Source: Diplonema papillatum (taxonomy: Eukaryota > Euglenozoa > Diplonemea > Diplonemida > Diplonemidae). From it: a stretch of DNA of 64,000 nt. This document shows positions 51,960 to 62,228 of the stretch, piece by piece (positions within the stretch are counted from its first letter, which is position 1; every line of letters begins with the position of its first letter). The stretch spans positions 1 to 64,000 of the forward strand of contig JAPJBO010000767.1 of assembly GCA_030068145.1 (NCBI GenBank), given 5' to 3'. The position numbers and the translations under genes were made by a program. Below the pieces are notes generated by a model. It was not told where the DNA came from and did not search any database. It saw only the letters and a list, made by a program, of their open reading frames with translations.

Positions 51960-52600
51960 GTAGCGAATCGAGGTCCGCCACAGAATGACGCGACGCGCCT
52001 CGTGCGGGACGACGACCGAATGCTGAAACAACTACCACCACCGATGCCTCGACCACGAAATGCCCACGTGCGAGCACTGCAGGAGGCACGCGGACTTGCG
52101 GAGTCGGAGGCCCGGATAGTGCTGTCGGAAAGGGCACCATCGAGCGGCGGTAGCGAGAGGGGTCGGGTCGACGGAGAAGCGGAAGGCGGAGCTGATAAGC
52201 CCCGCGGCGGCAGTGCCTCCGCCGAAGCAAACGAAGCGCGCCAACGTGGTACTGGTGCTTCCGAAAGCAGCTGAGGAGGAAGTGCGAACCCCAATCTCGA
52301 GAGCGTAAGACGAAGAAGCGACCATCAACCTCGGCAACACCACGGAAGACGACACGGTATCGCCCAAGCGCCGCCGTAAGGAAGCAACCATCGACGCGCA
52401 ACCGATGCACCTGGACGAGCAATTGAAGGGGAAGTGCGGCACCAAACGCGCGCCTGAGCGCGACGATCAAGACGAGCTTAAGAGGCGAAAGCATGACACG
52501 AAGAGATACCCACGCCATCGGCGATGCAGATTATCGCCACAGATTCTTTGCATTCTAACCCAAACAATCACAGTCTAACAGGAGGGGATGGACTGGCTTG
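51960..52600 (+). pseudogene. LINE-tail relic, plus strand
   Basis: The plus strand encodes, with stops and phase changes, YHHRCLDHEMPTCEHCRRHA, CCRKGHHRAAVARG, TIDAQPMHLDEQLKGK and KRAPERDDQDELKRRKHDT, matching the Cys/His cluster and basic tail of the 3939-5771 ORF. The conserved 3' tail lies at about 52523-52556. Truncated 5' near 51960. Confidence 0.75.
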
Positions 52601-52817
52601 TATTATATACCCGTTAACACTAATTAAAGCCCACAGTAGAACTTCCCGATGTCTTTTGATTTGCCTTTCGCGTGCTTACTAGAGAGCTCGAGAAAAGACA
52701 CTCAAACCCCTCTTTCTAAGTTTTTCCAGCGCCTGCACCGACGCCTCGACAATACCTGCCCCAGCTGACCTGAAACCTGTGTGACAAAAACACTATTTCG
52801 CTAAACACCGTTTTTTT

Positions 52818-52857
52818 CTTCTTGTTACGTTAGACTCCCCACTAACGCAACAAGAAG
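52818..52857. repeat. Hairpin, 16-bp arms, one mismatch
   Basis: CTTCTTGTTACGTTAG (52818-52833) pairs with CTAACGCAACAAGAAG (52842-52857), loop ACTCCCCA. Confidence 0.8.
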
Positions 52858-53707
52858 ACGGAGAAAAGTGAGAACTCGTACCTTCAGCTCACAGCTAACC
52901 AGCAATCGAGTATTTCGCATTTAACCCCGCATTGTAAGCAAAGGAGCGATTCTCTGCGAGAGAACCCGCAGCAAACGTTGTTCCTCCACTACATTGATCT
53001 TCGAAGGGCTGGTTTCGGTGGCCGTGTCAAAGCTACGAGTATTAATCAAGTGAAAGACTCCCAACCCCACGTTGAGCACAGGAAGTAGTCCTGATCTTAT
53101 TACTGCCACACAAGATTCCAGGCCTGCTGACCATCCACCCGTGCAACGTCAACGAGATACGCATTTAATCTGTTCGTATTCAGTAACAAATAGAAGCCTT
53201 GGCTGTTTTTCTTAGGACTTCCGGTACGCCTGTCGCTTTTCTGATTGAAACAATAAAATGTAAAGGAACAACAACGAGAAGATTGGAAATAACTCCAATT
53301 CATCTTGGTCGTTCGGAGGAATGGAACGGGAGGAAGCAACATGAAAAGGGAGGGATGTTGAGAGGCGTAGGCGACCGCCCGTTTTCGCAAGCCCGAGCAG
53401 TCTCGAGCTTGGAAGGGCGGTCTGAAACAGCCTCCAACATGGTTCGTTTAACCGGGAACTTTCGAGATCGTTCCCCGGTTAAGGGGTTCTTAACGAAGCA
53501 GCGGGCCGTCAGCCTCAGTATTAAGGTAGCCATTTTGCTCCTCTGTCTTTTTAGACAGGGTGAAAGATACTTCCATTCTAAATATCCAAGTATGGGACCC
53601 AATATGACCGCAGACACGATCGAAAACGAGTGGGAAACAAAAATGTGCCAAGCAATAGTGACAGGCCGGGCAGTACTCGTTTCCTGCCGAATTGTCGGCG
53701 GCATTGG
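52858..53707. other. No gene recognised
   Basis: Overlapping frames without motifs. Near 53445-53510 an imperfect inverted pair around TTAACCGGG/CCCGGTTAA is present. Confidence 0.35.
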
Positions 53708-54430
53708 TTAGCACTGCCTGGCGCTGGTCGTGAACGAGTATGGGTCGTGCACGTATCTTCCAGCGGCGTTGCTTTGCTGCACAGAGCTTGCACTCAGCAG
53801 CAGTACAGGTACTGCGGTAGAAGTAGGGTTCGTCGGTATCGTCACGTTGAACCTCCCGCTGTTGTCACGTTGAACCTTCCGCGTGTGCTTACTCGAATAG
53901 ATATGTGGCTTTAACCCAACCTGCAAGCTGTGCGCGTAGACCTTCGTTCCGCACGGCAGCTGCACTTTTAGACCATCTATAAAAGGGCGTGCGTTGTTGC
54001 ACAACATTGCGGCCGGGAGACCGTTGCAACTGATGTCGATACCGGTGCCGGTGCACACACAAGCGAAAGTGGGTCCCCACTGGCCAAGGTAAGTGCACAG
54101 GTTGTAAGCAACTTGCTTCATTTCTGGCGCCAAAAGACTTCTGTTGCACTCCAGGCTTACGTGCACCGTCGTGGTGCCTTTTCGCTGCTCGTCACTGGTC
54201 CAGGTGACCTGCTGCTTGAACTGCAGGCCGTGCTTCTTTAGTAGTTTTTTTGAAGCGGCTGGCACCTGGTTGTCGGGGTATTGGACGAACACGTTTGATC
54301 TTCCCCTCTCGCCCATCTGATGGCGATGGATAACCGTCGCCCCAAACTGCGATAAAGCACGTGATACCGGGCCGATCGGTCGGTGCCTCGGCAAGCCCCG
54401 ATACTCGAATAAAACGGCGGGTTGGTTCAT
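53708..54430 (-). CDS. Unrecognised gene family, copy 2 (intact frame)
   Basis: 240 residues from the ATG at 54430 (MNQPAVLFEYRGLPRHRPIG), the only full-length copy of this family here. It shares with the 24416-25089 gene the blocks RHRPIGPV, FGATVIHRHQMGERGRSNVF, LLKKHGLQFKQQVTW, GTTTVHVSLEC, CNNARPFIDGLKVQLPCGTK, YAHSLQVG and GRFNVTIPTN. The order of conserved strands and the absence of signal peptide or membrane segment suggest a soluble alpha/beta protein. The homologous 5' flank implies the gene spread with its leader. I cannot assign a function; options are an accessory protein of a mobile element or a small host multigene family. Confidence 0.6.
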   Translation of the reverse strand: MNQPAVLFEYRGLPRHRPIGPVSRALSQFGATVIHRHQMGERGRSNVFVQYPDNQVPAASKKLLKKHGLQFKQQVTWTSDEQRKGTTTVHVSLECNRSLLAPEMKQVAYNLCTYLGQWGPTFACVCTGTGIDISCNGLPAAMLCNNARPFIDGLKVQLPCGTKVYAHSLQVGLKPHIYSSKHTRKVQRDNSGRFNVTIPTNPTSTAVPVLLLSASSVQQSNAAGRYVHDPYSFTTSARQC

Positions 54431-55084
54431 TCTCTTTCAATATACTTTTCTTTTCTGGAACCTGCAAGGAGTTTCGTAGCTGCTACTTTTAAAGCGTTTC
54501 GATGTTCAAGAAGGCCGGCATTCCGGAGTCTCTGGTTGACAGCAGACCCTGGAGGTGGAGGGGTAGTTTACAGCTTATTTTCATGGATGCTAAAACAGCG
54601 AGAATTACGACAGCCGGACGCTTCTGCTTTTGAGAAGCCAACCTCTCGGCGACGAGGAAAGAGCTGAGCGGGGTGAAGGGGATTTGTAGCGTTATTTGTA
54701 GCGTAATTTTACGGATTAGAAGGTCGGTGTTTGGTCATGGGAGCGAAACAGGCAGCACGAGCTTTGCCACGTTTCATGCGCCTTCTGTACATGGTGCGGC
54801 CAAGCTCACATTCATTCCCCTGGAAACCCCATCTTGCTTTGTTCCTGCAGAGTTTGCACGTTGAAACCCTCCCAACGGTGTCAACGCATATTGAACGTAC
54901 CGTGTCCCAAACGCTTTTGTGAACGCAACTGGTCATTCCGCCATTTTGTAAGCGTCTGCATACCGGTGGAATCGAAGGCCGTATTTGGACAACAGGCGGG
55001 GGCAAACAGGGGGCAACGTCGTATAGTTCGGCCTCAGAAGCTGGAGTTGCGGGTGTCCCACACGCTCTTCGGGTATGGATTTAC
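54431..55084. other. Flank of the unrecognised gene; dispersed repeat at 55022
   Basis: 54431-54480 is similar to the 5' flank at 25090-25150. 55022-55084 is the inverted partner of 34905-34998. No gene. Confidence 0.45.
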
Positions 55085-55365
55085 ACGTGCAGATTGTGGC
55101 CACAGATTCTTTGCATTCTGATCCAAACTAATCCAAATGCCGGATGGATGCGGGCAACTGCACCTTTGTACCACACACTGGGTGCTTCCAGATTACGCGC
55201 AATCGGGGGTTTGAAACATGATGATAAATATAAAAAGTCCGCACCCACGCGGCGTTGACTGTGGCTGGTCTTGAGGGCTGTCTTGATGTTACATTGATCA
55301 AACTCACTAAGCTGAAACTAATCCAAACTATCACGGTCTATCAGGAGGGATGGATTAGCGATTGG
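55085..55365 (+). pseudogene. LINE 3' tail fragment split by a 177-bp insertion
   Basis: GATTCTTTGCATTCTGATCC is followed at 55125-55137 by AAACTAATCCAAA, which repeats exactly at 55315-55327 and then continues into CTATCACGGTCTATCAGGAG as in the 52556 copy. The 177 bases between are an insertion with a 13-bp target duplication. Confidence 0.65.
55138..55314. mobile_element. Short insertion with 13-bp target duplication
   Basis: 177 bases flanked by AAACTAATCCAAA. A weak tRNA B-box-like GGGGTTTGAAAC lies at about 55205. It could be a SINE or a truncated retroelement; no inverted ends were seen. Confidence 0.5.
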
Positions 55366-55424
55366 CCTACACAAATTTTCCAGATTTTCACCATTTGTGT
55401 GTGATTTTTACAATTTTTGTGTAA

Positions 55425-55695
55425 GGTACGCATACCCGAACCCCCCCCGCATACCCAAACCCCGCAAACCCCGCAAACCCGCATACCCACCCTAACCCGC
55501 AAACCCGCATACCCTAACCTCGCAAACCCGCATACCCGAACCCGCAAACCCGCGTACCCTAACCCGCAAACCCGCAAACCCGCAACCCGCATACCCAAAC
55601 CCGCGTACCCTAACCCGCGCGTACCCTAACCCCGCATACCCTAACCCGCAAACCCCGCAAACCCCGCAAACCCTAACCCGCAAACCCCGCTTACC
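55425..55695. repeat. Telomere-like degenerate repeat tract
   Basis: Mixed CCCGCAAACCCGCATACC and CCCTAACCC units over about 270 bases; on the other strand GGGTTAGGGTATGCGGGTTT. An interstitial telomere-like or GGGTT-type satellite. Confidence 0.75.
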
Positions 55696-56742
55696 CGCAC
55701 GCGATAACGTTTTTCAAATACACACAGCAGATCAAAGAAAGGGGGGAAAGGTGGAAAATGCAGATCAAACGGGAGTAGAATGTGCACACTCGCTTATCCG
55801 ACTCTTGACTTACTATGCCGTGTTCTGAAAGCTGTCGAGGGGCCCCTCCATAGGTTCTCGCATGATTCGTTCGCCTATGTAACACTATCCGTTTGTAGTA
55901 CGCTTCGCAATTGTGTTCTTGCACTCTAGCCGAATGGCGGGTGGCGGATTTCCGCGCTCGGGCGCAAGACACAATTATGCTGCTTTTGCAGTGCAAGCCG
56001 AACCCGGTTCGCGACTTCGGTTGCGGTAAAGTGTTACAAAGTCTTCGGCTTTCAGATCCGGATACGCGTATGCAACAGATAGTTAGAGGTCACTTGAAGG
56101 ATACCCGTGTGCAGCGTTCGAAAGAGTTTGCGTATCTGGAGTCTTTTTTTTTTTTCGGGGGGGTGCCCTTTTGACCCTATGTATTTTAATATTTTTTGAG
56201 AAGAGAATTTACGACAGCCTCGAGGATATTCGTCATTTCCTGCGTTCGTCCAGTGTAATTGTCGTCCAAGTTACTGACCGTGGGAAGGGGTTCCAAGTAC
56301 ATGCTGTTAAGTCTGTCTGAGTGCGCGATGCAGTTTACCGATAGCCACCGCGTGCCTTCTGTGCCAGGGGTCGGATACGTTTACTTGCTGACCGGTGCTA
56401 ACGTTGTAGAAGGCCCACCTATCAGCCTGAGTTCAGCTCCACAAGGTTCGTTTCGTTAAGGCAACTCATGATCACTTCGGTGTGAGGGATTAGTCCTGTT
56501 AGAAACTACTTGTGGGCGCCTGCTCCGTTGCGTGGTCTTCTCTCCGTACAGTGTTCCACATCTGGAAGGTCCTTGCGTTCAGTTCGCGCTTCCTGTGGGC
56601 ACAAAGACAGTCGATGACTTCAGGAAGGAATCAGCCATTCTTGCGTGATGTAATGTGGAGTGCAGATTCCGTTTGTTGCCACCTTGGGTTGTCAGCCCAG
56701 TCCTCCCCAGTTCTGGGTTCGGTCCGGGTCCCGTGAAATTAG
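55696..56742. other. No gene recognised; inverted dispersed repeat
   Basis: 56405-56515 carries the inverted copy of the 48417 repeat (CCTGAGTTCAGCTCC ... TGATCACTTCGGTGTGAGGG). Short frames only. Confidence 0.4.
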
Positions 56743-57050
56743 GTGAAATTTGTTCCGAAACTGAAAATTTGTTCCGGGAAGTGAAAATTTGTTCCGGAAC
56801 TGAAAATTTGTTCCGGGAAGCGAAAATTTGTTCCGGGAAGTGAAAATTTGTTCCGGGGTGAGTTTTTTTTCTGGGATGCTCACTGATCGTGTCAGCCATT
56901 CTTAGCCCAGAAATGAAAAAAAACTCACCCAGGAACAAATTAGTCAGAAAAAAAGCCCACCCCGGAACAAATTTTCACTTCCCGGAACAAATTTTCACTT
57001 CCCGGAACAAATTTTCACCTCCCGGAACAAATTTTCACCTCCCGGAATAA
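56743..57050. repeat. Inverted pair of 20-bp minisatellites
   Basis: About six units of TGAAAATTTGTTCCGGGAAG at 56743-56858 and about five in inverse orientation at 56963-57050. Between them are a second inverted block (GGGTGAGTTTTTTTTCTGGG at 56856 and CCCAGAAATGAAAAAAAACT at 56906) and a short centre. The whole could fold into one long hairpin. Confidence 0.85.
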
Positions 57051-57153
57051 AAAAGTCGGAAAAAAAGTCGGAAAAAAAGCCACCCCGGAATAAATTAGCC
57101 CCACACCCCCCCCCCCCTGCAGGGCCTGTGTGCAGCAGGGTGGTGACCGCTCC

Positions 57154-57307
57154 AAGGTGGTTTCCTCAGCAGCGACCAAGAAAAAAAAATTTTTTTTTGG
57201 CCCAAATCCTCCCAAAAAAGCACTCGAAAAAAAATTGTTTTGACCCACTTTTTCCACCATTTCACCTTAGAGAAACTGGCTACGGTGGATCCCGCAGTGG
57301 GTTCCAC
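57154..57307. repeat. 155-bp direct repeat R1
   Basis: AAGGTGGTTTCCTCAGCAGC ... TTCCACCATTTCACCTTAGA ... GCAGTGGGTTCCAC, with an A9T9 palindromic tract. It matches R2 at 57804. Confidence 0.85.
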
Positions 57308-57409
57308 AACAGGAGTGCCATTCTTAGACCGTCTTTGTCTTGGCCCCTTCACATATCAACCGCATGGTCATCCCACATCAGAGAAAACAAACTAGAAGAA
57401 GAGCAAGCA

Positions 57410-57676
57410 ATGTCGGGTCAAGGTCAACCTGTGCCAGCTTCACAGTTGTTCGAAACGTGGGATGCGTTCGTGTTGGCGGCGAAAGAGGCGGTACCACATG
57501 TTGTCTGGTGCGGCGCCAACAACAAGAAGCTTGCGAAGGTGTGGAAGGCAGAGTGGCCTACAAAGGAGGCTGTTGTAGAAGGCCTTGTTGTTGCCTTCCC
57601 AGATATGGCACTCGACACGAACCCGGCAGCCTCGCAGCTGTTTGCGACAAGTCAGCTCAGTCGGGCAGCTCAGTAG
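57410..57676 (+). CDS. Small ORF between repeats R1 and R2
   Basis: 88 residues from the ATG at 57410 (MSGQGQPVPASQLFETWDAF). Helical, soluble look: AFVLAAKEAVPHVVWCGANN, KLAKVWKAEWPTKEAVVEGL. No motif recognised. It sits between two 155-bp direct repeats, which resemble the terminal repeats of a miniature element, so it may be a captured gene fragment or a short exon. Confidence 0.3.
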   Translation: MSGQGQPVPASQLFETWDAFVLAAKEAVPHVVWCGANNKKLAKVWKAEWPTKEAVVEGLVVAFPDMALDTNPAASQLFATSQLSRAAQ

Positions 57677-57803
57677 GCCAAACTAGTCCGGCCAAGCCAA
57701 CCCAGGGAATCAACCAACCAGCCCGCGAAACCGCAAACCCAAACCCCAAACCCCCAACTGCCCAGCCAACTAGCAGGTCCACAGTCCAAAGTGGCCTATC
57801 TAT

Positions 57804-57949
57804 TAAGGTGGTTTCCACAGCAGCGACCAAGAAAAAAAAATTTTTTTTTTTTGGCCGAAATCCTCCCGAAAAAGCACTCAAAAAAAAAGATTTGACCCAC
57901 TTTTTCCACCATTTCACCTTAGAGAATTTAGCTAAGGTGGGTCCCACAG
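57804..57949. repeat. 155-bp direct repeat R2, interrupted at its end
   Basis: Same as R1 until GTCCCACAG; the continuation (CCACAGTGGGTTGCACC) lies at 62250, beyond the foldback element. Confidence 0.8.
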
Positions 57950-57967
57950 TACACGGTGGACCGGTCA

Positions 57968-58130
57968 AGGGCTGGTGCGGTCAATGACCGCACCACGCTG
58001 ACCGCAATAATGTTGACCGGTACCTTGCGGTCATTGACCGGTAGGGTACTGGTCATTGGCCGCACCCATGCGGTCATTGACCGCACCCATGCGGTCATTG
58101 ACCGCAACATTGCGGTCAATAACCAGTATT
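57968..58130. repeat. Left terminal array of GCGGTCAnTGACCGC motifs
   Basis: About seven full or half copies of TGCGGTCATTGACCGCA and variants (GACCGGT). Confidence 0.8.
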
Positions 58131-58999
58131 TATGACAGTTTGCAAGGTAAAATAGGCAGCAAAGTATACCCATGCAAGGCCTAATTCTCGAAGTACGCAC
58201 TTACAACTATACGTACCCCCCCCGTGTAAGTGGCTCACCCTTTTTACCCGTGAAAGCGTCTCAAACCGACCTCGCAGAGGAGTGAGACACTTTCACGGGC
58301 AGCTGACAGTTTTTTGATTGGCAACGAGCCTGGTGGTGAAGCTCTCTCAAACGATGCGACGGTGAGCCCGTGCGAAGAAAGACACGGGACGCCACGCACC
58401 TTTCCATCGTAACAGACGATGTAAAACCCAAGGTTGACTGTCGACCTTTGCAAACTCTTCGATGCAACGAGTGCCTCCAGTCTCGCAAACAGTTGTGTCC
58501 GGCGTACACAAAAATTAGTGTGGCATCCGCTACTATGAGAACAGATGATTTCAACAGGAAGGCAGCCTTTGCAAATAGCACAATATCTCTTCAACGAGAG
58601 AAAGTGCGAACAAAGGCTGCGAGCGCACAAACGAAGGCAAGTTGTCGACAAAGATTCTACTTGTCGACAGCGGAGTCGCAAACTTTGCCGTCGTCAGCTC
58701 GGCAAAGAAGATGTGCTGCAGGACATCTCCGCCATGGAGTTTCTTCTGCTCTTCGTATTGTCTGACGAGAACTGCCCAGAAGAAAGGGAAAAGTAAGAAC
58801 ACGTCTTTGTAACTGATATCACTAGCGCAAGGGAATGTTGAGTGACTGCCTTAACCCGGGAAACGAGCTTGGGCGAGGTCACCTTCCATCCACCACAACG
58901 CCAGTGAGAAAATCCCTCACCGTAAGTACAATCGAATCGAGCATCAGCGCCAATCATGGTCAGCGGATTGAGGGAACCGATTACTGACTCGGTTTCCAC
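58131..58999. other. Foldback interior, no gene recognised
   Basis: Overlapping frames without motifs. CGTGAAAGCGTCTC at 58250 and GAGACACTTTCACG at 58283 form a small imperfect inverted pair. Confidence 0.35.
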
Positions 59000-59315
59000 A
59001 TGAGGGAAAAACGTTGCTCGCCACGTATCGTCAAAGCGACAAAGAGCACACCCGGAATGCTACCTGAAGCAGCAGAAGACAAGCAACATCAGAGACCCGC
59101 AACATCAACATTAAAGCCAGCGGCGAGGGTCAAGAAGACGGCACTGACGCGAGCGAAGAAGCGGACGAACTCTGCGTCGGAGCCGACAACAAAACGGCGT
59201 AGAAGAGCGCCCATCGAAGCGCGGCCATCGCCCGAGGGGGCTAAAGAGGCGAAAACATGACACATCACGTGCGAACCGGCGATGCAGATTATCGCTACAG
59301 ATTCTTGCATGCTAT
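59000..59315 (+). pseudogene. LINE-tail relic inside the foldback element, plus strand
   Basis: LPEAAEDKQHQRPATSTLKP, VKKTALTRAKKRTNSASEPT and KRRRRAPIEARPSP match the basic tail of the 6657-7415 ORF. The 3' tail GATGCAGATTATCGCTACAG lies at 59281, and the copy ends near 59315. Confidence 0.7.
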
Positions 59316-59389
59316 CCCAAATCTCTTTTCGACTTTCGTGGTGCATCAACTCCCTGAGTGCAACTGTGAGAGCCCACCAGTCCCGCCCG

Positions 59390-59995
59390 TCCCTGCGTGC
59401 CGGCATCGGACCACGCCTCCACGAGGGTGCAGCTTCGAGTCGAAGCCGACCCACCGGTTGTCCGATAGACGCCGGCTCACCCCCGCAGGAACGGAACGAT
59501 ATCGTCCCCCACGCGGACTAGCGACTCCCAGCCCAGGGAACCGGTCAGGACCTGGTGCGCCAGGGTCACCATCCGCAAGCACTGGGCTCACCCTGCAGTG
59601 CAGTGTGCCCCATACCGTCCACGCTCAAATGGCGGTCTCGACGACTTCCAGACGCCGCGCAGAGTCATTTGCGTCAAATCGACCGAGCAAAAGAGGAGGT
59701 GCGGCTTCTGCACCCACCCTTGCTTCAGCCGGTACCTCTTCGCTGCGAAGTCAAACTCGACTCCCAGGACAACCGGCGTCGAGTTGGGCTCGAAGACTTC
59801 TCGTCCTTGCTCGAGGACAGACTACTCGTCCTTGACCATCATGCGCACCATACGGGCACTGCAGGACCCGGTTGCGCACAGCGCGAAGCGCGCCCGGACA
59901 GGCACCGACAAGGGCCCAGTCGTCGTACCAGACTATCCTGTCGTCAAGCTCCGAGATGACAAAATCAGAGTCCTGCGCAATCATAGAAAACGACC
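59390..59995 (-). pseudogene. RT/RNase H relic of a third tyrosine-recombinase-type retroelement
   Basis: The minus strand encodes RIVWYDDWALVGACPG (motif C), then in another phase LGVEFDFAAKRYRLKQGW, a strand typical of DIRS-type RTs, and further on LVEAWSDAGTQGRAG, matching the start of their RNase H. Phase changes and a stop separate the pieces. The junction with the LINE relic at 59315 shows layered insertion. Confidence 0.55.
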
Positions 59996-60054
59996 TGCCC
60001 AGGCGCCACCGTTACAGAGCTACGCCCCCGTCGGGTCTCCTGGTCCGAATCCCG

Positions 60055-61500
60055 AAGAAAGCGCCGTCTTCCCGACCTTCGCTGCTGAAGTCGATGTCGA
60101 TGTTGCGGGTCCTCGCTCCGCCTTCCTCTTCTTCGTCGTTGATTCTTCTCCTCTCGCCACGGCCGCCCGGTGGTGCCCTTTCCTGCAGCAGCGCGTCACC
60201 TACTGCGTGTTTCTTGCAGCTGTCGCACGTCGGCATCTCATGGTCGAGACATCGGTGGTGATGGTTGCGACAGCATTCCGTTGTCGTCTTACATGTGGTG
60301 CACTGCGTCATCCGGTGCTCGGCACACATTTTCCGCTCACCCCACTTTTCGTGTCGGGGAATCCCTTCCGGTACGAGCCACGGGTCTCCTCCGACAACGG
60401 CCGACTTCTTGCCCTTCTTCTTCTGCGTGGTGTCGTCGAAGGCCGTCCATCTCGCTGCACGCTCCGCCCTCTCTCTTCCGTACGTCGGGAAAAGGTCCAT
60501 CCCCCACGCCTCGCCTTCAGCTGCGTCTCCAAGACTCATGCCTCGACACTTGGGCTGTTGTCCGTGGCTCTCGGAGCAGGGAGCCCCGGGGCTGGTCGGT
60601 GCCCGGGGCTCAGCCCCGGAGCGCTCCAGGAGCCCGACAGGGACGGGCATAGAACACACTTTCTACTGTTTTCCAGGTAGATCCGTTCCCAGCCGCGAGC
60701 GAGGCGACTCCTCGACTCGTCTGGCAGAAGAGGATAAAGGCCTCCCAGAGCTTGTATTTCCCAGCACCTTTCTTTCTTGTCCTGCTCATCCGCACCCAGT
60801 TCACTTTGGTCGTCAACGCAAACCCGTCAACGCTCTCGTCCTCCGAATCTTCATCGACGGGTGAAGATCAGAGCCAAAGGGGACAGCTTTATCGGTCTCA
60901 GGGGTGAACACCGACGACCCCCTGCAGATGGCGCAGTACATGGCGCAGCTTGGGTGCGGCGGCCATCACTCAGCTGCCACCCGGACCGTGTTAACGAGTT
61001 TTCAGATTTTTCTGGACTCGGTGCCGTCGCCGCCGAAGAACCTGGCAGACCAGATCACTGCCTGGGGAGCTTGGCCGACGGCCGCCGCCCAGGCTTTGAT
61101 GTGGGCAAGGGGCGGTCCATCGTCTCCTCGCCGCCGCGGAAAATTGGCCTCATCTCGTAGCCCGTTGGGCTCCCCGGCGTCGGCCGTCCTACTGGGAATT
61201 GGAAGAAATAGGACTTCAGGTCCCGAGCAGTTGTTGGTACTCGTGGCCCGGGAAAAGCAGGAGGTTCGGGCCCGAGATCCCATCGAGGTGCCGCAGCACG
61301 ATGCGGACAGAGGAGCGGCAACGAGTCCGCAGGCGTCGGGCCCTACGGTGGCGGTGGTCGCCTGTTGCTGATGGGCGACAATGGGCCTATGGGGTGCCCC
61401 TAAACATCATGGCGTCCGTGCTGGCGGAGAACAAAGCGGCGGCGTGTGTCCTCGACGACCCGCTCAATGAAAGAGCGTGAGTAGGATGATGGCTGTCCTC
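60055..61500 (-). pseudogene. Degenerate LINE ORF2 relic inside the foldback element
   Basis: Minus-strand pieces match the 3939-5771 ORF: TGYEMRPIFRGGEETM (about 61150), EAWGMDLFPTYGRERAERAA and VPEGIPRHEKWGERKMC (60350-60520), then CAEHRMTQCTTC, CCRNHHHRCLDHEMPTCDSC (60210-60340). Internal deletions removed the first Cys/His unit. Near 61410 a frame reads DAMMFRGTP, reminiscent of the YADD region of LINE RTs, but this is weak. Confidence 0.6.
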
Positions 61501-62049
61501 AGGAGGAGTCGCCGGACCCACGGCGGACGAAGCCGCCGGGCGTGAAGGAGTTCAGGACGATCTTCGATGCCGTCCATGACCACGGCGCTGCTCCGCAGAT
61601 TCTGGGCGAGTTTCTGGCGCTGCTTAGAACCTCGAGTATGCGGGCGTCCAGGGCGCACAAGGTTCTTGACGTATGAGGCCATAAATTTGGTGCCTCCGCT
61701 CGCGCCCCGACTACTTGGCACAGATCGGAGCGCGAGCGGCCAGGCGAGTCCTGGTCAAGACCGCGGCACTCCAACGTCTACAACTTCGAAGCCATCTAAA
61801 CTTTACACAGGTGCAGGTGTGACACCCGCAAAATGGACTGCACAGTTCACCCGGTGCTGGAGCACACCGTGTGATTGTGACCGCAGAAATCCTACCAAAA
61901 AGCCCTGTATGTGACACCCAACAGACCTTTTCTCCAACCAGCGTTTCTGACCCCGGAAACGCAGAAGCACGTTTACCAGAAAAGAGAGAGACCGAGACCG
62001 GGTGATTTTCAACCCAAAAAGGCAGGAATCCTTGTGGCTTACCACAGGA

Positions 62050-62228
62050 TGCGTTCAATGACCGCAACATTGCGGTCATTGACCGCAATGTTGCGGTCAA
62101 TGACCGCAAGGGTGCGGTCAATGACCGCAAGGGTGCGGTCATTGACCGCAAGGTATGCGGTCAATGACCGCATAACTTTCTCAGCTGACCGGTCAAAAAC
62201 TGACCGGTCAAACATGCGGTCATGACCA
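62050..62228. repeat. Right terminal array of GCGGTCAnTGACCGC motifs
   Basis: About eight copies, alternating TTGCGGTCATTGACCGCAA and GGTGCGGTCAATGACCGCA, then GACCGGTCA units to the end. Confidence 0.85.

Noticed and set aside
53100..53704. 134-residue minus-strand ORF with a hydrophobic start
   Set aside because: No motif, no homologue in the window, and overlapping frames on both strands are equally long.
55341..55683. ORFs with GYAGLRVRV repeats
   Set aside because: Translation of the telomere-like tract, open by repeat periodicity.
56579..56938. ORF with RNKFSLPGTNF repeats
   Set aside because: Translation of the 20-bp minisatellite.
57154..57949. LTR retrotransposon
   Set aside because: The repeats lack TG...CA ends, no primer binding site or pol genes lie between them, and the interior is under 500 bases.
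61199..61321. RT motif A in ARDLKSYFFQFPVG
   Set aside because: The stretch aligns in position with the LINE-tail segment before TGYEMRPIFRGG, so the resemblance is probably chance in a decayed frame.
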